This document shows positions 36,861-47,258 of a DNA stretch of 64,000 nucleotides, piece by piece (the first letter of the stretch is position 1; the number at the start of each line of letters is the position of its first letter). The notes beneath the pieces are model-generated. The model did no database searches and was not told the origin of the DNA. It was given only the letters and a program-made list of their open reading frames with translations. The stretch comes from Paramacrobiotus metropolitanus. Lineage: Eukaryota; Tardigrada; Eutardigrada; Parachela; Macrobiotidae. Made by a program: the position numbers and the translations under genes. The stretch lies in contig NW_026570227.1 of assembly GCF_019649055.1 (NCBI RefSeq), positions 248,001 through 312,000 on the forward strand, read 5' to 3'.

Positions 36861-37149
36861 CATAAACTGTAAAGATTCCGTATGCCTAATCGTTGGGTAA
36901 GAAAAAATTAATATTCTACAACCAGAGATTTGCGGAACCACAAGAATCTGCGCTGTTCCCGGAAGGCAGGTAGGGCCAGTTACAAACTAGTTGTGCAATA
37001 ATGATTATAAGTAATAAATAATATAATACTCGTACAATCGCATGTACGTGTACTCTATAATTCGCATCAGTGCTTCTACTGTAGTCTGTAAGTAATTTCC
37101 CAATGAACACCACATAAACACAACATGCATTCTAAATTAAAATCGGATA

Positions 37150-37479
37150 CCGTAAAACCTGATATTAACCCCCGCCCCTCCCCCACAATCAACGCCCCGG
37201 GACGTTTTAAACGCCTACGCTAGCCATCTACCACGGTGCATATTAGGCTCATTAGCTAAATCATCCTTTTCTGTCTTGATAGTTACATAGTACTAGTACA
37301 TATGTACCTTGATGCTTGTAATAAAAATCCCATTAAAACTGGGGCATCAAAGCGCGTTAATAATTTAAAATATTAGACGCCCCCCGTAATAAACGCCCCC
37401 TGAGGTTATAAGCGCCCCCCACCCCCCGCCTGAAGCTCTCAAAAAAAATGACCCAGGGCGTTAATATTGGATTTTACGG
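37150..37479. mobile_element. MITE with CCGTAAAATCC ends, long copy
   Basis: Ends CCGTAAAACCTGATATTAAC and the complement of GTTAATATTGGATTTTACGG, with TA on both sides (37148-37149, 37480-37481). Interior is rich in C runs and repeats CGCCCC motifs in both directions. Same family as 30959-31080. Confidence 0.75.
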
Positions 37480-37860
37480 TACTTATTATCCGAAAAACTT
37501 GAATTTGCTCTTAACATTGGTAATGTTTAAACCATTGTCCGTGACTGATTTGCTAGTCAATTCTTGTGGTACAGTACAGTCTGCGCTTAGCGCTGGTGCA
37601 GCGAAATTTGGTATGGATATACTGCACTCTTCTGCACATTAGTCATTAGTCACTGTAGGTTGTAGAATGCAGATTAAGACGATATCTTTGGTGCTTCAGT
37701 TATCAGCTTGCACATCAAGTTCATGTTAACAGAGGAAAGCGGCATTCGCTGCTTGGAACATTAAAGCATAACAGACTTTGAAATTCACAGTAAGCGTGCT
37801 CGAACCTAATAATTTACAAGCAACTTTAAACTTTTGTCCTGATTCAAAAACTTTGCTGCG

Positions 37861-40797
37861 ATGGGGAACAGCAATTCCGTTACGGACGACACAGTGCAGC
37901 ACATTGGCCGTACTATGCAGTATCGCTACTCTCATGTAGATGATTTCATTGGAAAGGGTTCCTACGGCATTGTCTACAAAGCGAAAGTTGTCAAGCGTGG
38001 TGATTATGCTGGGGACGATTTTGTTGCTGTTAAAGTGATGCAGATCTGTATTACTTCCGAAGCACTTGCTGACCACGACAATTTGGAGGAAGCCGTGAGA
38101 AAATTAAAGAAACTTATTGCGCTCTCTCACGAAAATCTTGTAAAGTATCATAAAATTTCAATCACAAAAGTTCGCGTCGGAGCCACCGTCGAGCTAGCAA
38201 TGGACTACCATGAAGGTAAGGCAACTTTTGACCTGAGAATTCTTCTAAACGCATTAGTTTGGCTTAAGGAAAATTGCCCGGTATATGGCGCTTAAAGTGG
38301 TATACAATACTACTACACATACGCTAAAACTTTCGCTTTCGTGTACTCTGATTTCCAGAATCACTTTTTTGTAATACTCGTACTTTATGTGGTGCAAATT
38401 GATTTGTATACATTGTTTTGAAAACCGTGTGCGCGCGCAACATCCGGTTGCCGAGATATGGCGAACAAAAATGCACAAGTTTAAATGCATTGTCGCGTAT
38501 CAAAGTCTGGATATTACCCGATCTTGTTGAAACTTTGCGATAAAGACAAATGGCCTTATATTCGAAAGTGAACTAATTTGAGATTCATAGTACTTTCCCA
38601 TAATTTTTAAATGGATTTTTAATTTTTTGAAATGTGGTTTAAATTCGAAAAAAAATGCTATGAATCTGATAATAATGGTGCCATTTCGACTTTAAGGGTA
38701 TGTGTCTTTTACCGCAAAGTTTCAAGAAGTTCGGGTAATAACCAGACATTCGATACGCGACAACGCATTTAAATTTGTCACCCATTTTATTTCGCCATAT
38801 CTCGGCAATCGAATGTTGCGCGCGCAAACGGATTGCAGAGCAACGTATACAAATCAATTCTGCTTTAACGACATAAAGTATTACAAAAAAGTGATTCAGA
38901 GTGCCCGGAAGTGAAAGTTTAAGCGTATGTATAGTAGTATTGTATACCATTTTAAGCACCATATACCGGGCGATTTCCCTTACCTACTACAAAGAAAATA
39001 TTTCAGGGGACCTCGGGAAGTTTTTGCGGGAAGCCAGGCACAACCGCGCCCTCTTGAGAAGTTATATGAAAGTTTCCCAGCTTGTGACGTGTATAGCCCG
39101 AGGACTGGAGTTCCTCCATGCGAATCTCATAATTCATGGAGATCTTAAACCAGGAAACGTTCTTGTGGCGATCTCGGAGCGCGGTCGCAGGAATTTGTTG
39201 ATCAGTGACCTAGATGACATCGTTCACATGCAAGGTAATGCAACATGTTCGGCAGACCTTGCGCAATTACGCGGCACCAAGCGCTACATGTCGCCGGAAA
39301 TGCTGAGAAAATTTTCCCAAATATCAACCGAATCACCGGGTCGGAAGACTGACATCTGGAGTCTTGGTTGCATAATTCTGGAGATGGCCGAGATATCCTG
39401 TGGTGTTCAGAGGAAACAGCTCGTGAAAGACGGGGATGTTGTTGAAGATGATCTTACCGATGACCAGTACGTCATCAAGATTATAGACGGTTACGTGCCC
39501 TTTGTTAGCAACGACATTGCAGGGGAATTAGCTAGTCCTATCCGGAAATGTCTGCAGCCAGTGGCTGCAGAAAGAATATGCGCGAAAGAAGTAGGGCTTG
39601 CGCTTTCGAAAAAACAAGTTATATTACTTTTTAATGACCGCTCTGAATTTGACCGCACTTTTTTGATATTGTTCGATCCTGTGACTGGTTGCTTCAAGAT
39701 TGAAAAATTTGATAATGCCCCAGCATCCTTACGCAACCGCAGAAGCGAAATCAGAATACATCACGGTCAACTAGGAGAGGTAGAAAGGATATTCGAAGTC
39801 TGTTCAAATTCCTCCAACGGTAGACGCACTGGCGCGTCTAGGGGGTCGCCAGAGCAGCCATGGCCCCCCGTAACCTGGACGAGATCGAGAGAATACCCTT
39901 TTGTGATCGGGACCCTTTCGTGTGAGTTCTCTGGCTCCCCCTCCGAAACCCGCCTACATTCGCCACAGGGTAGACTTTCGATCTTTTTTCTTTGGAATCT
40001 GAGCAAAGAAACATGGCGCGAGATAATACTTCCTTCGGACGTGTGCCTTGCAAAAAGGCTGATCTTGATTAACAACAAGTGTTATTACTGGAACTGGGAT
40101 GCCCACTTTATGAAAATGGACATAAAATCTGGCACAACTGCTGCTCTGGATAATGGTACAACAGCAATGAGGTAAGTAAAACGCTATAAAAACTGATCTT
40201 CTTTTACAGTGGACGCACTGGGTTTGGGTTCTATCGTATTTTTTCTACAGGGTTGAATTAGGTTCGTCCACTGCATTAGCAATAACAAAATGTGGCGAGC
40301 ACATATATTATGCTACTGCGTCGACATTGTGCGGGTACGATACGATGGCCGACAAATGGGAAGAACCGCGCAAACTGCCCGAGTGGCGAACAAAGTTTGC
40401 AATGGGCGTGGTAAACGGCTACATTTACATTATCAGTGGGCGTAGCTATATGCGGGGCAGCTATATGGCCATTGCTGACTGCATCCGTCTGCAAGTGGGT
40501 ACTGGCTCGTGGGAAGAGATACAACCACTGGGACGGCCGAGGTATGACCATTCTGCCTGCATTGTCCACGACCGAATATTCGTTTGCGGGGGCAAGCATT
40601 CTGAAACAGAGCACGCGCTGGAAATCGAGGTTTACGACACGACACTTTGCACAGGATGGTCGACCGTCGCACTGCTGCCAAAAGACATGCAGCTCTTGTC
40701 ACAGCTGGCGTCAGAATGCACTGATTATTGTGGCATAGGCGCCATGACGCTAGCTCTGGATGACGATATTGATCCGAATACCGCTCGTACTCAATGA
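37861..40797 (+). CDS. Protein kinase-Kelch fusion, 3 exons
   Basis: Exons are 37861-38215, 39007-40171 and 40251-40797 (2067 nt, 688 aa), with phases 1 and 2 kept. The N-terminal half is a kinase: glycine loop GKGSYG at 31-36, VAVK Lys at 58, catalytic loop IIHGDLKPGNVLV with Asp 164, SDLDD in place of DFG (Asp 186), YMSPE in place of APE, and DIWSLGCIILEM. The HRD Arg is Gly here. The main ATP- and metal-binding residues are present, so activity is possible. The C-terminal half has Kelch-type blades, for example YDTMADKWEEPRKLPEW, VVNGYIYIISG and YDHSACIVHDRIFVCGG. MGNSNS at the start allows N-myristoylation. Intron 1 carries foldback element X copy 2. A kinase joined to Kelch repeats is uncommon; it suggests a kinase with its own substrate adaptor. 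An open frame runs about 180 nt past the stop in another frame, so the C-terminus is not certain. Confidence 0.8.
38267..38980. mobile_element. Long foldback element X, copy 2
   Basis: Inverted ends AGGAAAATTGCCCGGTATAT and ATATACCGGGCGATTTCCCT (outermost right) with TA on both sides (38265-38266, 38981-38982). Arms pair through GTGGTATACAATACTACTA and the GCGCGCAACAT core shared with copy 1. It lies wholly in intron 1 of the kinase-Kelch gene. Confidence 0.75.
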
Positions 40798-41379
40798 ATT
40801 TTTTCAGTACCGCATTCCAGCTTTTTGTTGTAGAAGGTTTGTGAACTGTAGATTAAGTGACACACTTGCAACAGTTGCACTGCAGTGTGCAGCTGATTCC
40901 ATCACTGCGTGTCAACTGTCAAATCGATTCTTTGACGAGCTCTACTCATCCATGAAGAGACTGGATTATCGAGGAGCCTAGACAGTGGACCGGCACTTAG
41001 TTTATAAAATAATACGTTTCCTAATTTTTTTAAGATAACAATAGACGTGTAGTTACTAGTTAATTACTAGAAGTAGTACAAGTTCGCACATACGCATAAT
41101 TAATTACAAAGTTTAAGAGAGATGATCATCTGCTACACCTATAGCTACGGCTAAAGTTATCTGCATAAAGTTTTATAAACAGCCGACCCTGTACATTTTA
41201 TATTACATTGTGCGAACTGACGGACGCGCATGCGTTCTAGTCAGGAATCAATACGTAGATCCCACGATACTGTGGAGTAAATTAACAGATTCCACAGCAC
41301 TGTGGATTGTATCACACCGTACATAAACTACTAGATATGGACGACTTCGTACACGTTAAATTTTTGGAGGCATGTTTTT

Positions 41380-41625
41380 TTGCTTGTACCCACAGTATCC
41401 CACCGTATCCCACGGTATCCTCTACCTATCACATGTATCCTTGCAGTTTTTTGACTTTTGTTCGATTGTTGCCGTATCCCTCCGTATGTCTGCAGTATTC
41501 TCTATGTATCCCACATAAACCCCGTTAGAAACCTAAGAAACCTAAGAAAACCTGAGAACCCTAAGAAAACACGTACATTAACGGGATACATGGAGATACG
41601 CAAAGGATACTGTGGGATACGCTAA
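41380..41625. repeat. Mirrored GTATCC/GGATAC minisatellite, block 1
   Basis: The left part repeats CAGTATCCCACCGTATCCCA-like units on the plus strand; the right part has the same units in complement (GGATACTGTGGGATACGC). A small CCTAAGAAA repeat lies between at about 41530-41570. The block can fold back. Confidence 0.7.
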
Positions 41626-42109
41626 TAAAAAGAATAACCACATTAACAGTATTTGCAATACGTGCAGAATTTACACTAAGTGATGTAGCCAGTGTTATAG
41701 GTAAAATATTGTTGCATAATTATATGACCATCGTTTACAATAGAGCAGCTAGTTATTAATTACTGCCCTTTAATTATTGTCATCACATAATAAGGATCAA
41801 TGCACTAGTTGCATATGATTCATCATTGTATGCTTATTTTCTATTGTCACACCCGAGCCACACCCCATTGTTAAATGACGCTCTAGATCTTTCTTCATTG
41901 TTCTAATGCTGATTTGATCTTCTGTTCCTGATGCTTAGAGTATATAAGCAGCACTGCGATGCTGCCAGAAAATGCGCTCTGTTCATTTGGACTTTCCATC
42001 AGTAAAGAGTTGCCACTAGCTGCTGTTTTGTTGCGACTATGGTTGGCTAGTATTAATGCCATCTTCCACTATTCCCCACCATCCCGGATAGTTATATAGC
42101 CACATTTAT

Positions 42110-42385
42110 ACTCGTAACACCAGCATCCCACAGTATCCTGTACGTATCGTTCATGTATCCTGCTGAATGCAGGTTTAAAGGCCATCACTAACTGCAGTAT
42201 CCCAACGTATCTTAACGTATCCTTACTGTATCCGTAGAGTATCCGGATAGCACTTACATTTCGGACGCACATGAGATTTACGGTGGGATACTGCAGTATC
42301 TAAATCAATGTAGAAAAGTTGGGGAATACATGAAGGATACGCAGAGGATATTGTGGAATACGGTGGGATACTGTGGATACAACGA
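42110..42385. repeat. Mirrored GTATCC/GGATAC minisatellite, block 2
   Basis: Same organisation as block 1: GTATCC units at 42120-42245, then GGATAC units at 42282-42382. The two blocks share unit sequence and polarity, so they are likely copies of one foldback element. Confidence 0.7.
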
Positions 42386-42950
42386 AAAACACATGCCGGA
42401 AAAAATTAACGTGTACTAACCGTGCCATAGATGTAGATTAAATTACGGCTCAGATAACTGGACATATCAGCCCTGCGTGATCGTCATTACGAAAACCATT
42501 GTAGGCCAATTAGAACCCCATTGCACGTGACCCAACCGAATCACCACAACACCAAGCACTGACCAACTTTTTTTAAATCATATTGTTACATAGTTGCGTC
42601 TAACGGTAAGGGAAACACTTACGGAATAAGCAAGAAATACTTGCCTATAATGGCATCAGCCAGTACACATAATGATATGCCTGCGTGGTTTACACTGATT
42701 AAATCTTTTAGACACTAATTAATTAGTTTACACTAATTAAATTAAAAATAACTATGGTTAGAAATATTAATATAACCAACCTTTTGAAACGCCACTTTTT
42801 TATTGCGTAATAACGGTAATATGAGTGCAATCCAAGAGGATACAAAGTTCAACATTAATAAACACTACTCGTATGCTGCATAAAAACCGGCCTGTGCACT
42901 CTGCAGCTGGTGCAAATTTAAGGAAACTTCGTCAAAATAGCAGTAATGCG

Positions 42951-43200
42951 TTAATTTATACAAAAGATCGTCAACTCGTTTTGTGGAGCAAGGATATCGA
43001 TGATATATCGCTTTACACTTTTCGCCAAATGGAATCGACAGAAGGCCGGTTGTATCTGCACCTCCACCTCTCGCTGCTTCCGGTATTCCTCCTCACGGCG
43101 CTGCATGGCTGCCTCGTGGGAGCACTTAATAGCGCCCACGTCCACCGAGGGTCGCGAACGGCGTCCACCCGTGCTGGACGGATGGAAGAATGAGTGCAGT
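42951..43200 (-). pseudogene. P-loop/coiled-coil family, N-terminal fragment
   Basis: The minus strand reads SVDVGAIK, then MQRREEEYRKQRE, which matches REVDVGAITR and ARREQEYQTQRQ at the N-terminus of the intact gene at 58796. After that the similarity ends. It is a fragment without the P-loop. Confidence 0.65.
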
Positions 43201-43662
43201 CAGTCACAACTGACATACCAAATAATGGCGTTCATTTGTGAACTGTACCGGACCGCCCGGTGTCTTCTTGCGCTACACTGCTTTCTGTTGATAGCCGTTT
43301 GTACAATACAACGCTTGCTACAAGCCCGGCTCAACATTTTTAGACCGCTGTAAGCGCGACGCAGTGAATAGCGCACGGTAAGGCTGGATTTTATCTACTC
43401 TTCATTGGATGCACTGGCGTAGAGCACCTTGTACGGCTCAAGCCCACGTTTCTCAAATATCCCGCTTACTTACAACGGTCTAAAAATCTGGAGCCGGACT
43501 TGTACATTGGAGTCGGTGCGCTGACCGATAGGATGTGAGATAAAGCGTTAACAGGAAACCGTGGTAATATCACATTTATTAACGGATGCCGATAAGAATG
43601 CCAGGCTGGGCGCCGATGCACTCTGACTAATCACGCTCGCTCAGCCGGCGTTTTATGGCATA

Positions 43663-44060
43663 TTACACACCGATTATCGACAGCTGGAAAGCGAGCCAAA
43701 TTTGGGATGAATGCGAGAATGGTGCGGCAGGTCGCAGATTGTAAGCCATGAGGCCAACAATTTCCACAGCTGCTCGGCGTCCATCCGCACCGCTTGACGC
43801 AATCCACGAAGCGTCGGCATGCTCGACGTTCGCGCCCCACAGCAGCATGGAAGCCGTCGGCTGAATCGGCAAACGTTGACCGTGAACAGTGGCGATCGGG
43901 ATCCACCGGTCATTGATAAGGGGCGCTGCAGTTCCTCGGTGGCCTTTCGCAGCTGCTCCTCGGTGTTCGCCAGCGCCTGCGTTAACCGCTTCACCTGTGC
44001 TACGTTGTGCAGCTGTTCGACATATCCATATGTTCATGGGGATGCACACGCTGCATGTGT
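43663..44060 (-). pseudogene. P-loop/coiled-coil family, middle fragment
   Basis: The minus strand reads VEQLHNVAQVKRLTQALANT, then EEQLRKATEELQRPL, matching the end of the coiled coil (QVQKVNDQLQRPI) of the intact gene. A shifted frame then reads RLPIQPTASMLLWG in the place of LPIRQTDSLLLLG, but the Walker A Gly-Lys-Ser is lost. On the minus strand this middle piece lies upstream of the N-terminal piece at 42951-43200, so the fragments are scrambled or come from two copies. Confidence 0.65.
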
Positions 44061-44329
44061 GCTGCTTTCTCGTACACAAACTCTGTGATGCTACTTAATC
44101 GAGCCGCTACAGTAAATGAATACAGTACCACTTTACACAGCCGATACGTACTGGGAATAAACCGCTCCCTTACCATCACCGTTCAACCAAGCTAAAGGAA
44201 ACGTCCGCCAATGTAGGAAACTCGAGTGGAACTCAGTTATTCTACTATCATCATTATAGTCAAGCGAGAAATAACATCGTTATGAGGTTTTTTATATTTG
44301 TTTATCAAGTTAGGTAAATAACAGCAGTC

Positions 44330-45573
44330 ATGGATGCTTCGTTACCGGGTGGGAGTCGGGTGGATCGGACGCCGGGCCGATGGGAGATCGTGAACGATAG
44401 TTAATGGTAACTTAATACCTGCTATTGTTTCTCGAGTTATTGAACGTGCGATGGCTACCTATTTTTCCAGACCAGTTGGGAAGGCAGGCGACACAGAACT
44501 TCGACTCACTCAAACAGTTTAAAGCCCACTTTTGCGGGTTTGCGTTCTACAAGTAGGCTCAGTTAACAGTACCTTTGCCTATTCGCTTTATATGAGAAAT
44601 AAAAAGCAGTTGATGTTATACAGTGGACAACCGAACCGGCAAGTGGAGCTGCACCATTACGTGGCGGCCATCAACGACGACGTCTTCCAGTGCGCCGTCT
44701 TCGACTCCCCGAACGCCGGCGCCCGGCTTATCGGCATCGAGTACGTGGTCACCGAGAAGATCTGCAAGCTGGACGAGGAAGAGCAGAAGTTCTGGCACAA
44801 CCATGCTTTTGATGTCAAATCAGGTAATAAAAACAGACAGTTTATGAACTCCGGACAGTTTTGAAAGTTTAGTTTATGAACTCCTTTAACTGTACGCTTT
44901 TGACGTATGAGGTACAATGTAGGAGTGAAAACCAGTGACATTTAATTTAGTAAGCTAGATTCTCGTTCATTATCGGAATTGACCAAGCTATGATGTACCT
45001 ATGACCAAAGATAATGGAATGTGCCGGTTGGTCCGCGGTTCAAAAAATTTTATACAGAGAAACTCTACAAACACATTTTATGCCGTAAGCCATCATAGAA
45101 ACGTTTGTTGACGCACTATGCGTTAAAACAAAGCACTTACGTTTTTTTGCTCTTATATAGGCAGTTTCATCGCGCGTGGGCTCCCGTGGGCGCTGGAGAA
45201 AAAGGTCATGGCCGACATGATGCCGACGTACGGGAAGACGTTCATCCTGTGGCAGACGGATCGCGGCGATAAACTGCCTTTGGGTGGGATGGTCTAAACG
45301 ATCCTCGTGTGAATGGAATAACAAAGGCTAATGTACATTTTAGGGCCCCCGCAACTGATGATGACCGCCAACGCCGACGGTCAATGGCAGGACAAGCTCT
45401 TCCGGACACGGGAGCAGCGCCGTGGAGCGCACTACAAGTTCGCCGACATTCTGACCAACCGCGAGGAGATGGTGATGCCGCCTATCCATCCCGGCTGCGA
45501 CCAGTGGGCGACGGATTTATAAGCGCTGCAATGCAAGATGGAGCACGTCATTAGCGAGGATTACAAAGAGTGA
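44330..45573 (+). pseudogene. DUF1264 family paralogue, decayed
   Basis: Copy of the gene at 34042 with the same five-exon layout (44330-44395, 44471-44552, 44624-44823, 45161-45283, 45344-45573). Lesions: an extra base in exon 1 shifts the frame and the first GT donor has become GA; exon 2 lacks 12 bases; a CTG codon of exon 5 is now TAA at 45520-45522. Exons 3 and 4 remain almost unchanged at protein level (HHYVAAINDDVFQ). The intron MITE of the other copy is absent here. Probably recently silenced. Confidence 0.8.
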
Positions 45574-45723
45574 TTAAGGTTGAACTTGGATTGGAGTTTC
45601 GTTACACCATGTAGAATTCGTGTATGTAGAAAACAACCATATATGCTTGTCACAAGCTTGACAAGCCGCTTGTGAATCCTTATTATATTTCGAATATTAC
45701 TGTTGCATATTGTTTAAAGCAGC

Positions 45724-45763
45724 TTAAAGCTGGATGTCTGTATCGCTTCTGCTTTCATTTTGC
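45724..45763. repeat. 40-bp direct repeat flanking the retrotransposon, left
   Basis: Identical to 50434-50473. It starts TTAAAGCTGGATGTCTG and ends TTTCATTTTGC. The retrotransposon lies exactly between the two copies, overlapping each by a few bases (TTAAA and GC). Confidence 0.85.
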
Positions 45764-45875
45764 GTTTGCGGGAAGAACGGGTCGACGGCGCGGCGGCATA
45801 CGCGAGATCGAAGGTGCAGGTGATGACCTCACCGGTTCGAGTCTCCGATATCCCCACTTCCGCCCGACTGCCCCC
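45762..45875 (-). repeat. Split direct repeat B2
   Basis: 114 bp, the same sequence as 46219-46332. It carries a GGTTCGAGTCTCC motif that looks like a Pol III B box but has no tRNA fold around it. Confidence 0.8.
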
Positions 45876-45950
45876 GTTTATTGCATTGAGTAACATAACA
45901 GTTGCGAAAGCAATAACAACAAAGTCCACCATGTAGGGTGGGCGGGTGGT

Positions 45951-46176
45951 AAACGAAAACGGTAGAGGAATAAATCGGCAAACTGAACGTATCAGATCGT
46001 CAGCACGACTGATCAGAAGGCGAGCAACAGAAAAATCGGGCCGTGTGCACGGCCGGCGGCAACATTAAACGTTCTCATGCGCAACAAAGAAAGTGGGCCG
46101 AGCCGACGTTTAACAAAGCAGTACAGGGAATTTGCCACGAATTTAACTGCACTTAGCTTGCTAACTGTTCTTTAAA
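45951..46176 (-). repeat. Split direct repeat A2
   Basis: 226 bp, the same sequence as 50213-50438 by eye. It contains the palindromic GCCGTGTGCACGGC. Confidence 0.85.
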
Positions 46177-46218
46177 TTCTTGTGGAAATTCCGTACACTC
46201 GAGCGGCAGCGGAGTTGG

Positions 46219-46332
46219 GCGTTTGCGGGAAGAACGGGTCGACGGCGCGGCGGCATACGCGAGATCGAAGGTGCAGGTGATGACCTCACCGGTTCGAGTC
46301 TCCGATATCCCCACTTCCGCCCGACTGCCCCC
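46219..46332 (-). repeat. Split direct repeat B1
   Basis: Follows directly after the recombinase ORF on the coding strand; matches 45762-45875. Confidence 0.8.
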
Positions 46333-46339
46333 AAACAAT

Positions 46340-46948
46340 CTATCCGGTCCGGTAAGGATTCAGTGGCACGGGTGGCCCAGCGTGGCGAATGTAGCGGGTG
46401 TAACAGTTGCTCCGCCAGCGTCCGGCCAGTTGGATGGCATGGTCAGGCACGTTATTGGCCGCGGCCGTAGTTGCCGCACCAATGCGGAAACTGTGCGTGC
46501 TGATCCGGTCTCTCTCCGGGTGATCCGTGAGAAGGCGAAAGAGGCACTTCTCCACGTCTGCCCTTGTCACGAACTTGCCGTCTTCGCGCTGCAACAGCGG
46601 CCGCTCGTTCGCAGGCTCGGGCACGCGAGCACGGTAATTCCGGTAAGCCTGCACGGGGCAGACTGAACGTCCAGTCGCCGTCAGCGCGACAGAACTACCC
46701 TGCCCCGTCTGGTCCGTCTTTGTGAGCTTCAGCTGCACCGTTAGGCGGTGGCCAACATCCACTATGTCCCCCCATAACAAAGTCCGCCGTGGGTCAAAAC
46801 GGTTAGTAGCGGCTGCTGTTATTTCTCCAATGCGGAAGAAGCCGAAGAACAGGAAAGTGAACGTCGTCCAGTACAGTGACTGTTCGTACTCTGATATGCG
46901 GGCCACTCTCAAAGCGTCCTTCAGATATCGCATGTGCGCCAGTGTCAC
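46340..46948 (-). CDS. Tyrosine recombinase, catalytic part
   Basis: 202 residues. Catalytic signatures: FRIGE with the first Arg, HSFR with His and second Arg, GRW, and YTRYI with the Tyr nucleophile. This is the catalytic domain that inserts the circular DNA form of DIRS-superfamily elements. The frame starts a few bases inside the preceding frame (46945-47253), which holds the N-terminal arm-binding domain. The two are one protein split by a one-base shift around CAAAAGACC at about 46970, so this copy is either disabled or uses frameshifting. Confidence 0.85.
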   Translation of the reverse strand: MTLAHMRYLKDALRVARISEYEQSLYWTTFTFLFFGFFRIGEITAAATNRFDPRRTLLWGDIVDVGHRLTVQLKLTKTDQTGQGSSVALTATGRSVCPVQAYRNYRARVPEPANERPLLQREDGKFVTRADVEKCLFRLLTDHPERDRISTHSFRIGAATTAAANNVPDHAIQLAGRWRSNCYTRYIRHAGPPVPLNPYRTG

Positions 46949-47253
46949 CGGGAGCCGCCGGTCTTTTGTGGCGCTGCCAGACGGCGATAGCCTTCCAGAG
47001 CCCTAAGAACGGTGTCGTTGTCCGTGGGGCTTGCTTCATTAAATTCACGGTGGCGATTCCGGATGCCGGCAAGGTAAACCGTGGCTGTCCGATAACATTT
47101 ACTATCTGCGTATAATTTCGCTACAAATTCCGCAACAGTTGCCGGCTTAGCGGGCAGGGATGCCTCCGATCTAACCGCGCAATATTGCTGGAACTTGTTG
47201 AATGCAGCATTGTACGTGGCTCGGGTAGATTCAGCAATATGAGCCTGTAGCAA
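46945..47253 (-). CDS. Tyrosine recombinase, N-terminal SAM-like part
   Basis: About 100 residues (IAESTRATYNAAFNKFQQYC, then a helical run to LRALEGYRRL). This is the usual core-binding domain of phage-integrase-type enzymes. It follows the RT stop within a few bases, in another frame; the open frame extends upstream (ELNELLQ), overlapping the RT end, as expected if both come from one transcript. Confidence 0.8.
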   Translation of the reverse strand: MLQAHIAESTRATYNAAFNKFQQYCAVRSEASLPAKPATVAEFVAKLYADSKCYRTATVYLAGIRNRHREFNEASPTDNDTVLRALEGYRRLAAPQKTGGSR

Positions 47254-47258
47254 CTCAT

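Larger units (their letters stand above)
40798..42950. other. Gene-poor; GGATAC repeat blocks
   Basis: No supported gene. Two repeat blocks (41380-41625 and 42110-42385) are listed separately. A TATA-like stretch at 41940 (GAGTATATAAGCAGCACTGC) resembles a core promoter, but no coding exon follows it. Confidence 0.5.

Noticed and set aside
41380-42385. CRISPR-like array of spaced repeats
   Set aside because: Units are short, degenerate and mirrored, spacers are not constant, and the genome is eukaryotic.
45762-46332. GGTTCGAGTCTCC motif resembling a tRNA B box in repeats B1 and B2
   Set aside because: No A box, anticodon arm or acceptor stem could be fitted around it on either strand.
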